A stretch of 64,000 nucleotides of DNA from Anaerococcus ihuae (GTDB lineage: Bacteria > Bacillota > Clostridia > Tissierellales > Peptoniphilaceae). Positions within the stretch are counted from its first letter, which is position 1. Each line of letters starts with the position of its first letter. Positions 36,188 to 44,325 of this stretch are shown piece after piece. A model generated the notes under the pieces. The model was not told the origin of the DNA. It did not search any database and saw only the letters and a list, made by a program, of their open reading frames with translations. A program made the position numbers and the translations under genes. The stretch spans positions 564,001 through 628,000 of the forward strand of contig NZ_CAKMRU010000001.1 in the NCBI RefSeq assembly GCF_928368155.1. The letters run 5' to 3'.

Positions 36188-38797
36188 ATGAATTCGGATT
36201 TTAAATATGATAAATTAACACCAATGCTTAGACACTATGTTGATGTCAAAAATGATTTTAAAGATTCCCTTCTTTTGTATAGGGTGGGGGATTTTTATGA
36301 AGCATTTTTTGATGATGCAATAACTATAAGTAAAAATCTCCAACTAGCTCTTACAGGTAAAGAATGTGGCCACGATAAAAGAGCTCCTATGTGTGGAGTA
36401 CCTCACCATGTTATAGATACTTATATAAATAAATTAGTTCAAAATGGTTTTAAAGTTGCCTTGTGTGATCAAATTGAAGATCCAAAAAAAGCCAAAGGAC
36501 TTGTAAAAAGAGCTATTACTAGGGTTATAAGTCCTGGAACTATTGTTGACTTGGAATCTCTTGATAAAAAAGAAAATAACTTTCTTCTTTCTATTTTTGA
36601 AAATAAATTTGGCCTTGGTGCTTGTTTTTCAGATATTTCTACTGGAAAATTGGTGGCTTTTGAGATAAAAAACAATCCAAGTATTAGTGCAAATAAATTA
36701 ATTGATGAAATAGAAAAAATCTCTCCATCAGAAATTATTATAAATTCAAACTTTTCAAATAAAAAAGTTTTAAATTACCTAAGTTTAAACAAAGATATAC
36801 TAATTAATAAAATTGAAGATAGTAAAGACTATGAAAAATTATCTAGAAATGTTTATACAAATTTAGGAATGAAAAACTTTAAAAAGATAGAAAATTTGAG
36901 AATTTCTTTGATTGCTATATCTAATTTACTTGATTATATTTATAGCTATCACAAAGAAAAACTTGCCCATATTAATGATATAGAAATCCTTGATATATCT
37001 TCATATTTGCAATTAGATGCAAATACCAGAAGAAATTTGGAACTTCATACAAATATTGACAAAAAAGGCAAGGAAAACTCTTTATTTAAGTTGATAGATA
37101 AGGCTGATACAGTTATGGGCTCAAGACTTTTAAATGAATGGCTTGAAAGGCCCTTAATAGAGAAAGAAAAAATTGACAAGCGCCTAGACTTGGTTGAATT
37201 TTTCTTTTTAAATCCTGACCTATCAAGTAAAGTTTCATATTTTTTAGATGATATTTTTGATCTTGAAAGAATAATAGGAAAAATTTCTTATCAAAGAGCA
37301 AATGCAAGAGATTTTATTTCTTTAAAAACCTCTATAAGAAATATTCCTGAATTTAAAAGATTTTTGCAAGGTCTTGACAACAAAGATATAGTTTCTTTTT
37401 CAAAAAATATCCCTGATGTTTCAAATATTTATAAAATCCTTGATAAATCGATTCTAAATGATCCTCCAATTTTAATTACTGAAGGTGGAATCATAAAAGA
37501 AGGATTTAATGATGAATTAGACAAATTAAAAAAATCTTCTTTATCTGCAGAAAATGATTTGCTTTTATATGAAAATGAAGAAAAAGAGAAAACTGGAATA
37601 AATAAATTAAAAATAAATTACAACAAAAACAATGGATATTCCATTGAAATTACAAAATCAAACCTACATTTGGTTCCAGAAAACTATATAAGAAAACAAA
37701 CCTTAAAAAATCAAGAAAGATATACAACCGAAAGGCTAGAAGAGCTTTCAAATCTAATTTTAGGATCAAGCGATAAGATCAATAACCTTGAGTATGAAAT
37801 TTTTGGGGAAATAAGAGATTTCATTTTAAGTGAGGCAAAAACTCTCCAATACTTATCAAAATTAATTGCAATTATAGATTCCATAAATTCTCTATCAAAG
37901 CTTGCAAGAGAAAATAATTACACAAAACCCAAAATTACAAAAGATAATATTATAAAAATAAAAGATGGAAGACACCCAGTAATTGAGAAAAAACTTAAGG
38001 AAAATGAATTTATTTCTAATGATACAGATATTGGAGAAGATGATAATTTAATTCAAATAATCACAGGGCCAAATATGGCAGGAAAATCTACTTATATGAG
38101 GCAGATGGCCCTTATAATAATTCTTGCTCAAATGGGATCTTTTGTTCCTTGTAAAGAGGCTAGCATTTCAATTTGTGATAAAGTTTTTACTAGAATTGGA
38201 GCAAGCGATAATATATCAAAAGGTGAATCAACTTTTATGCTAGAGATGAATGAAGTTAGCAATATTTTAAAAAATTCTACAGACAAATCATTTATAATTT
38301 TAGATGAAGTAGGTAGGGGAACAAGCTCTGATGATGGTTTATCTATTGCTATGAGCCTAGTTGATTATTTAAGTAAAAAGAAAAAGGCAAAAACTGTTTT
38401 TGCAACACATTTTCATGAGCTTACAATCCTTGAAAATAAGCTTGATAATGTTATTAATTTAAAAATTGATATACTTGAAGAAAATGATAATCTTGTATTT
38501 TTAAGAAAAATTTCTAGAGGCAAATCTGATAGGTCTTATGGAATTGAAGTTGCAAGAATGTCGGGCTTACCAGATGAAATAATTGAAAATGCAAAAGTAT
38601 TTATGAATAAGCTTGATCAAAGTGATGAAATATTCAAAGATAGCCACAAAATTGTTAAATCTTCAATTGATGATATAAAAGATATTGAAATTGAAAAGAT
38701 TAAAAACTTTAGCGATTCTATAAACATAAATGAATTAACCCCATTAGAGGCTATAAATATTTTAAATAAATTAATAGGAAAAATTAAGGAGATATGA
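36188..38797 (+). CDS. mutS: DNA mismatch repair protein MutS
   Basis: 869-residue mismatch sensor. N-terminal mismatch-binding domain with GDFYEAFFDDA (the Phe-x-Glu wedge), CGVPHHV; core and clamp domains; ABC-type ATPase with TGPNMAGKSTYMRQ, the SxFMLEM signature region, ILDEVGRGTSSDDG and ATHFHEL. The extended ribosome site GGATGTGAT matches that of the cysteine desulfurase. I see no QLSLF-type clamp-binding motif in the C-terminal 60 residues. Its stop overlaps mutL (ATGATG). Confidence 0.96.
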   Translation: MNSDFKYDKLTPMLRHYVDVKNDFKDSLLLYRVGDFYEAFFDDAITISKNLQLALTGKECGHDKRAPMCGVPHHVIDTYINKLVQNGFKVALCDQIEDPKKAKGLVKRAITRVISPGTIVDLESLDKKENNFLLSIFENKFGLGACFSDISTGKLVAFEIKNNPSISANKLIDEIEKISPSEIIINSNFSNKKVLNYLSLNKDILINKIEDSKDYEKLSRNVYTNLGMKNFKKIENLRISLIAISNLLDYIYSYHKEKLAHINDIEILDISSYLQLDANTRRNLELHTNIDKKGKENSLFKLIDKADTVMGSRLLNEWLERPLIEKEKIDKRLDLVEFFFLNPDLSSKVSYFLDDIFDLERIIGKISYQRANARDFISLKTSIRNIPEFKRFLQGLDNKDIVSFSKNIPDVSNIYKILDKSILNDPPILITEGGIIKEGFNDELDKLKKSSLSAENDLLLYENEEKEKTGINKLKINYNKNNGYSIEITKSNLHLVPENYIRKQTLKNQERYTTERLEELSNLILGSSDKINNLEYEIFGEIRDFILSEAKTLQYLSKLIAIIDSINSLSKLARENNYTKPKITKDNIIKIKDGRHPVIEKKLKENEFISNDTDIGEDDNLIQIITGPNMAGKSTYMRQMALIIILAQMGSFVPCKEASISICDKVFTRIGASDNISKGESTFMLEMNEVSNILKNSTDKSFIILDEVGRGTSSDDGLSIAMSLVDYLSKKKKAKTVFATHFHELTILENKLDNVINLKIDILEENDNLVFLRKISRGKSDRSYGIEVARMSGLPDEIIENAKVFMNKLDQSDEIFKDSHKIVKSSIDDIKDIEIEKIKNFSDSININELTPLEAINILNKLIGKIKEI

Positions 38798-40611
38798 TGA
38801 AAATCATAGAACTAGACAAAAATACTATAGAAAAAATTGCAGCAGGAGAGGTCATTGAATCTCCTGTTTCTATAGTAAAAGAATTGGTTGAAAATTCTAT
38901 AGATGCAGAAGCAAAAAATATAATAGTAGAAATTAAAAATGGGGGAAAATCCTATATTAGAGTAACTGATGATGGGATTGGAATAGAAGAAGATGATTTT
39001 AAAAAAGCTTTTAAAAGACATGCCACATCAAAGATAAAAGATTTTTCAGACCTATATGATTTGTTTACCCTAGGGTTTAGGGGCGAAGCGCTCTCATCAA
39101 TTCTTGCTTGTGCAAATGTAAAGGCAATTTCAAAAACAGAAAATCAAGAAATTGGTAAAGAAATAATTTTTCAAAATGGAAATATGATATCTTTTAATTC
39201 TATAGCTACAAATATAGGAACTAGTATAGAAGTTTATGATTTATTTTTAAATCTTCCTGTAAGGCGAAAATTTTTAGGATCAGATATAAATGAGTCAAAT
39301 AAAATTTCAAAAATAATCCTAGCTCTAGCTCTAGGTTATGATAAGGTATCTTTTAAATTTATAAAAGATAATAGACTTGTTTTTCAAACATTAATAAATG
39401 AAGACTTAGAAAATAAAATTTATAAGTTATTAGATGAAAATTTAAAGGATAATATTATTGAAATAAATATTGAAAATTCTTTATATAGGGTAAAAGGCTA
39501 TATTTCAAAGGCTAATTATTATAGGGGAAATAGGTCTATGGAGTATATTTTTGTAAACAATAGGCTTATTGAAAATGAAAATATAAGTAGAGCTATTGAA
39601 AATGAATACAAATCCTTAATACCAAGTCAAAGATTTCCTGGATTTTTTATATTTATTGAAACAAAGGCAAGTAATATTGATGTAAATATTCATCCAAATA
39701 AAAAAGAAATCAAATTTACCTATGAAAATGAATTAATTGACTTATTAAAAGAAAATATAAGCGAAAAATTATATGAAAATTCTAGTATAAAAGAGCTTAA
39801 AGTAAATGATAATAAGAAAAAAGAGTTAAACTTCTATGATGATTATAGTGAAGTTTTAAATACCTATAATAAACTTAATGAAGAAGAAAATTCTTATGAT
39901 ATATCTTACAAAATTGAAAATAAAGATATAGAAAATAAGGAAATTCAAAATAAAGAATATGACTTTTTTAAAGGTCTCGAACTTAATTTTATAGAAGATA
40001 AAGTCCCAAAAAATTCTACAAGTATAGAAAAAACTAAGACTAATAAGATTGATATTTCTAATTTATCCTATACTTGCTCGATTTTTAATAGGTACTCTTT
40101 ATTTACTTATAATGATAAAATCTTAATACTTGATCATAGAAGAGCTGATCAAAGAATTAAATTCGATCAATATATGAAAAATTTTAATAGTAACAGCATT
40201 TCTTCTCAACGATTATTAGAACAAAAAATAATCAAAGTTAGCCTTGAAGAATACAACAAATATATCCAAAAAAAAGATTTATTTATTAAAATGGGTTTTG
40301 ATATAGAAGAATTCTCCTTTGATAAACTTATAATTAGGTCAGTTCCTCTTGTATTTAAAAATCCAGAAAATAATGACTTTTTCTACGACCTACTTGATAT
40401 TGATTTAGAAGATGAAGAATATTTTAAAGATAAAATAGAAAAACTTATAAATAAAAATATCTTTAGAAAAGGTGATACTATTAATAAGTCAGAAGCCCTT
40501 GCAAGTATTGAAAAATTAAATTCTTGTGATAATCCTTATAAAACCTATGATGGAAAAAATACCCTTATTATGATCGAAGAAAATGAATTGGAGAAATATT
40601 TTGACAAATAA
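38797..40611 (+). CDS. mutL: DNA mismatch repair protein MutL with degenerate endonuclease site
   Basis: 604-residue MutL. The GHKL ATPase half is intact: KIAAGEVIESP, ELVENSIDA, DDGIGI, TLGFRGEAL, and NVDVNIHPNKKE-type end. The C-terminal dimerisation domain is present, but the DQHAxxExxxxE metal motif reads DHRRADQRIKFD, CPHGRP reads KTYDGKN, and the SCK motif is not found. Loss of His and Glu ligands predicts no nickase activity, unlike most Gram-positive MutL. Start 38797 has AAGGAG at good spacing; ATG 38794 is too close. Confidence 0.92.
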   Translation: MKIIELDKNTIEKIAAGEVIESPVSIVKELVENSIDAEAKNIIVEIKNGGKSYIRVTDDGIGIEEDDFKKAFKRHATSKIKDFSDLYDLFTLGFRGEALSSILACANVKAISKTENQEIGKEIIFQNGNMISFNSIATNIGTSIEVYDLFLNLPVRRKFLGSDINESNKISKIILALALGYDKVSFKFIKDNRLVFQTLINEDLENKIYKLLDENLKDNIIEINIENSLYRVKGYISKANYYRGNRSMEYIFVNNRLIENENISRAIENEYKSLIPSQRFPGFFIFIETKASNIDVNIHPNKKEIKFTYENELIDLLKENISEKLYENSSIKELKVNDNKKKELNFYDDYSEVLNTYNKLNEEENSYDISYKIENKDIENKEIQNKEYDFFKGLELNFIEDKVPKNSTSIEKTKTNKIDISNLSYTCSIFNRYSLFTYNDKILILDHRRADQRIKFDQYMKNFNSNSISSQRLLEQKIIKVSLEEYNKYIQKKDLFIKMGFDIEEFSFDKLIIRSVPLVFKNPENNDFFYDLLDIDLEDEEYFKDKIEKLINKNIFRKGDTINKSEALASIEKLNSCDNPYKTYDGKNTLIMIEENELEKYFDK

Positions 40612-41554
40612 AGTTTTAATTATTACAGGTCCTACCGCATCTGGAAAAAGTGATTTTGCAATTAAACTTGCCAAAAAATTTGGTGGTGAAATTATTTCAG
40701 CTGATAGCCAACAAATTTATAAAGATATGGATATTGGGACTAATAAAATTACTGAATTCGAAATGGAAGGGATTTATCATTATGGTCTTGATATCAAATA
40801 TCCAAACGAGGATTATTCTGTGCAAGAATTTAAAGATATGGCAAGATCTTTAATTGATGAAATAAATTCTAAAGGAAAACTTCCTATTATTGCAGGTGGA
40901 ACTGGATTTTATATAGATTCTATTTTATTTGACTTAAATTATGGAACAAGTAAAAAAGATGAAAATCTAAGAAAAGAGCTTACAAATTTAGCAAAAGTAA
41001 AAGGAAACAAATTTATTTACCAAAAGCTCATTAAAATTGATCCAATAGAGGCAAAAAAATATCATCCAAATGAAGTTCAAAGAATAATAAGAGCTCTAGA
41101 AACTTTTGAATTAACAGGAGAAAAACCAAGTGATTTAAGAAGAGGTTTTAAAAAATTAAACGAAAATATAAGTCCTCTTTTATTTTTTATTAACTATAAT
41201 GATAGGTCAATTCTTTACGATAAAATAAATCAAAGAGTTGAACAAATGTTTGAAGCAGGCTTAGAAGATGAATTTAAAAATCTACTTGATAAATATAAAT
41301 TAAATTCAAAATCAAAATCCCTCCAAGCGATTGGTTATAAAGAATTTTTTCCTTATATAGAAAATAAAATTTCATTTGATACACTTGTTTCTGAAATCAA
41401 AAAAAATACCAGACGTTATGCTAAAAGACAAATAACTTGGATGAAAAAATACTTGGAGTATGATTTTTCTCATTTAGTATACAGAGATGAGAAATCAGAT
41501 GAAGATATTTTATTTAATATGGACAGAATAATAAAGGAGAATTATGATTTATAA
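40601..41554 (+). CDS. miaA: tRNA dimethylallyltransferase MiaA
   Basis: Adds dimethylallyl to N6 of A37 in tRNAs reading UNN codons. The 317-residue protein has the P-loop GPTASGKSDFA, ISADSQQIYKDMDIGTNK, GGTGFYIDS, RIIRALE and QAIGYKEF. I prefer a TTG start at 40601 because GGAG is 7 bp upstream; an ATG at 40583 adds six residues but overlaps that site. Either start overlaps the mutL stop. Order mutS-mutL-miaA is common; hfq, often next, is absent. Confidence 0.94.
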   Translation: MTNKVLIITGPTASGKSDFAIKLAKKFGGEIISADSQQIYKDMDIGTNKITEFEMEGIYHYGLDIKYPNEDYSVQEFKDMARSLIDEINSKGKLPIIAGGTGFYIDSILFDLNYGTSKKDENLRKELTNLAKVKGNKFIYQKLIKIDPIEAKKYHPNEVQRIIRALETFELTGEKPSDLRRGFKKLNENISPLLFFINYNDRSILYDKINQRVEQMFEAGLEDEFKNLLDKYKLNSKSKSLQAIGYKEFFPYIENKISFDTLVSEIKKNTRRYAKRQITWMKKYLEYDFSHLVYRDEKSDEDILFNMDRIIKENYDL

Positions 41555-42830
41555 TAAATTATATGGAATTGATACAAATATAGAAAATTATGTAGAAAAA
41601 ATCGACCAAGATTTAGAAGATAGATTTAAAGAGCTTGATAAAATCAGCGAATATAATCAAATAAAAGTTCTAAAGGCTTTTAGTGAAAACAGCCTATCAA
41701 CTATGCACTTTAATTCAGCAACAGGATATGGATATGCTGATATTGGAAGAGATGTAGTTGAAGATATTTTTTCTACAATTTTTAAGGCAGAAGATTCATT
41801 AGTTAGACCAAATATAGTTTCTGGAACCCACGCAATTTCTCTTGTCCTATTTTCTTTATTAAATTATGGAGACAAAATATTATCTATTAATGGAGATCCT
41901 TATGACACATTACAACAAGTTATTGGAATTGAAGGCAATAAAAAAGGAAATCTTATATCTAAAGGCATAAAATACGAAAAATTAGATTTAAAAAATGAAC
42001 AAGAAATCCAATATGGAAAAATAAAAGATGTATTGGACGGTAAAACAAAGCTTGTAATGATTCAAAGGTCCACAGGCTATACCAATAGAAGAGCATTTAG
42101 TATCGAAGAAATTGAAAAAGCAATCAAAGAAATAAGAAAAATAAATAAAAATGTAATTATTTTTGTCGACAATTGTTATGGAGAATTTACAGAGACAAGA
42201 GAGCCTATTGAAATAGGGGCAGATATTATGGCAGGATCTCTTATAAAAAACCTCGGTGGGGGAATAGCTATAACAGGCGGTTATATTTCAGGAAAAAAAG
42301 ATTTAGTAGAATACTGCTCAAATACCTTAACAGCGCCAGGAATCGGTAAAGATGAAGGTTTGAGTTTTGGTACAACAAGAAATGTTTTACAAGGCTTATA
42401 TTTTTCAAGCAAAACCACTATAGAATCTATAAAAGTCGCTCTCCTTTTTGCCAAAGTTTTCGATGATTTGAATTATGAAATAATACCAAAAATAGATGAT
42501 CCAAGAAGCGATATTGTCCAAGCAATAAAATTACATTCTAGTGATAAATTAAAATTATTTTGCAAGTCAGTTCAAGAATCTTGTAGCGTTGACGCTAATT
42601 TAACACCAATTGCAGATGAAATGCCAGGATACGAAGATCCTGTTATAATGTCGTCAGGAGGCTTTGTAGAAGGAGCAACATCAGAATTATCATGTGATGG
42701 ACCTTTAAGAGAACCTTACACGGTTTATTTACAAGGTGGATTAAATAAATATCATGGAAAACTTGCATTAATGAAAGTATTGGAAAAATTTATAAATAAT
42801 AATTTTCTTGATATTAATTCAATAGTCTGA
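41544..42830 (+). CDS. PLP-dependent methionine gamma-lyase family protein (YnbB-like)
   Basis: 428 residues of the 'aluminium resistance'/YnbB family, a fold-type I PLP enzyme of uncertain reaction related to cystathionine lyases. Motifs: VRPNIVSGTHAISLVLF, FVDNCYGEFTE (PLP-contacting Asp), and the Schiff-base Lys in GSLIKNLGGGIA. It follows miaA as in Bacillus and Listeria, where glnR comes next; here a terminator ends the operon. Natural substrate not known. Confidence 0.88.
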   Translation: MIYNKLYGIDTNIENYVEKIDQDLEDRFKELDKISEYNQIKVLKAFSENSLSTMHFNSATGYGYADIGRDVVEDIFSTIFKAEDSLVRPNIVSGTHAISLVLFSLLNYGDKILSINGDPYDTLQQVIGIEGNKKGNLISKGIKYEKLDLKNEQEIQYGKIKDVLDGKTKLVMIQRSTGYTNRRAFSIEEIEKAIKEIRKINKNVIIFVDNCYGEFTETREPIEIGADIMAGSLIKNLGGGIAITGGYISGKKDLVEYCSNTLTAPGIGKDEGLSFGTTRNVLQGLYFSSKTTIESIKVALLFAKVFDDLNYEIIPKIDDPRSDIVQAIKLHSSDKLKLFCKSVQESCSVDANLTPIADEMPGYEDPVIMSSGGFVEGATSELSCDGPLREPYTVYLQGGLNKYHGKLALMKVLEKFINNNFLDINSIV

Positions 42831-42860
42831 TTTTAAAAAAATTATTTCTATTGATAAAAT

Positions 42861-42900
42861 AAAAATCTAATCTGACTAATGCAAGTTAGATTAGATTTTT
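42861..42900. terminator. Bidirectional terminator at the convergent ynbB-like and recombinase genes
   Basis: AAAAATCTAATCTGAC pairs with GTTAGATTAGATTTTT (16 bp, one G-T) around an 8-nt loop. The TAA stop of the recombinase gene (42891-42893) lies inside the right arm. Confidence 0.9.
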
Positions 42901-43886
42901 AAATTTGATAAAGGATTTTTATTTACCGCATTTTTTAAATCTTCATTATCAAGATGGGTGTAAATTTGAGTGGTCGATACACTTTCATGTCCCAAAACAT
43001 CTTTTAAGGCTCTTATATCAACATTACCATATTTATACATCAAAGTTGCTGCAGTATGTCTTAATTTGTGGGTGGAGTAGACGCTAGTATCAAAACCTGC
43101 TTTTTTTAAATATTTTTCTACTGTAGATTGAACTGCTCTATTAGAAATTCTATTTTTTCTCGTAGATATGAATAGAGCGTCAGTTTTTTTATCTTTCAAA
43201 TAATTTTTTCTTATCATTATATAATTATCAAGTAAATCTATACAATTTTTTGTTAAATATATAGTTCTTTCTTTATTTCCTTTACCAATAATGGAAAAAT
43301 GATCATCTTTAATATCTGATAAATTTATGCTAACAAGCTCAGAAAGGCGCATGCCAGTTGTAAGAAAGGTGAAAACAATAGCCATATCACGATTTCTCAA
43401 AAATTCGTTTTTTTCGTCGGCTATAGTAGAAAGTAAATGCTCAGTTTCACTTAAAGTTAAATAAACCGGTTGACGTTTCTGGATTTTAGGATTTCTAAGC
43501 TTTTCACTAATATTATTGTCAATCATTTCAATTTCTTGGTGCAAATACTTATAAAAAGATCTTAAAGCAGAGATTTTTCTTGACCTTGTAGAAGTATTAT
43601 CATTAAGCTCATTATCAAGATATGAAATATAAGCGTACATATCTTGAATATTAATGTCATTTATAAAGGATTTAGTAAATATTTTATTAGAATCTATATT
43701 AGAGTTTTCTAAATCTTGATTAAACCTATCAAAATCATCAAAATAAACTTTCCTTATAATTTGAAAAGAAATAAAGTTAATAAGATCATAATTATATTCA
43801 CTAATAGTTTTTTTAGAAAGACCTCTAATAGATTTAAGATAAGATAAGTAATCTTTTAAAATTAAAGGCTCTTTAATTTTTTTCAT
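42891..43886 (-). CDS. Tyrosine recombinase, XerC/XerD-like
   Basis: 331-residue phage-integrase family protein with an N-terminal SAM-like core-binding domain (about 8-120) and a C-terminal catalytic domain. All catalytic residues are present: Arg180 (TTGMRLSEL), Lys204 (GKGNKER), His273 and Arg276 (HKLRH), His300 (LGH) and nucleophile Tyr309 (TQIYTHL). It could be the chromosomal Xer protein acting at dif or a site-specific invertase. The N-terminal domain has an insertion of about 20 residues relative to XerC. It has its own promoter overlapping a 20-bp palindrome. Confidence 0.9.
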   Translation of the reverse strand: MKKIKEPLILKDYLSYLKSIRGLSKKTISEYNYDLINFISFQIIRKVYFDDFDRFNQDLENSNIDSNKIFTKSFINDINIQDMYAYISYLDNELNDNTSTRSRKISALRSFYKYLHQEIEMIDNNISEKLRNPKIQKRQPVYLTLSETEHLLSTIADEKNEFLRNRDMAIVFTFLTTGMRLSELVSINLSDIKDDHFSIIGKGNKERTIYLTKNCIDLLDNYIMIRKNYLKDKKTDALFISTRKNRISNRAVQSTVEKYLKKAGFDTSVYSTHKLRHTAATLMYKYGNVDIRALKDVLGHESVSTTQIYTHLDNEDLKNAVNKNPLSNLKI

Positions 43887-43917
43887 AAATTTCTCCTAAT
43901 TGTACTGAACTAGCTTT

Positions 43918-43946
43918 ATTGTAGCATAAATCGAATCATTTTTCAA
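43918..43946 (-). promoter_or_regulatory. Sigma-A promoter of the tyrosine recombinase
   Basis: On the minus strand TTGAAA (43941-43946), 17 bp, TACAAT (43918-43923) with an upstream TG (extended -10). The -35 overlaps the inverted repeat by five bases. Confidence 0.75.
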
Positions 43947-43985
43947 ATTATTGCACAAAATTATTATTTTGTGCAATAATTTGAA
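43942..43985. repeat. Perfect 20-bp inverted repeat at the recombinase promoter
   Basis: TTCAAATTATTGCACAAAAT (43942-43961) is exactly complementary to 43966-43985, with only TATT between. The left arm reaches into the -35 box of the recombinase gene. TTTTT follows the right arm on the plus strand. It may be an operator, a recombination site or a hairpin. Confidence 0.85.
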
Positions 43986-44282
43986 TTTTTAAATACCCCT
44001 TCTCAACTGTAATTATAACGGATTCATTTTTTATAAAACCATAAAATTTTATAATGAAATTTTTAGTATTTTATTTTTTTATCCAAATCATCATCCTATC
44101 AATAAAAATATGCAAAAATTGTAACCCTCCCAAAAAAATTAAAGCTCTAATCTTCGATTTAAGCGATTTTATATTTTCACTAATACTATTTTTTCTATTG
44201 CTAAAATTTATATATTTTTAAAATATATGAACGAAATTTTAAATCAATCACTTTTATCTTTTTATTTAATCTATAAAGGAAA

Positions 44283-44318
44283 AATAAAAAATCGGATAAA
44301 GTTTTACCCTTATCCGAT
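44283..44318 (-). terminator. Terminator of the surface glucosaminidase gene
   Basis: On the minus strand ATCGGATAA pairs with TTATCCGAT (9 bp, 10-nt loop) and is followed by TTTTTTATTTTT. Confidence 0.88.
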
Positions 44319-44325
44319 AAATTAG

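Larger units (their letters stand above)
43887..44325. other. Gene-free stretch between the recombinase and the surface protein
   Basis: 439 bp without a credible gene. From left to right it holds the recombinase ribosome site and promoter, a perfect 20-bp inverted repeat, then about 300 bp of AT-rich sequence with no long frame, and the terminator of the surface protein. A minus-strand GGGAGGG near 44130 precedes only a 14-codon frame, which I do not accept as a gene. Confidence 0.7.

Noticed and set aside
43942-43985. The palindrome as a chromosomal dif site
   Set aside because: It is fully symmetric and lacks the usual inner ATAA-N6-TTAT core and arm asymmetry of dif; kept only as one possible recombinase target.
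44205-44240. AT palindrome near 44215 (ATATATTTT / AAAATATAT)
   Set aside because: Only A and T; easily expected by chance in this region and without a neighbouring feature.
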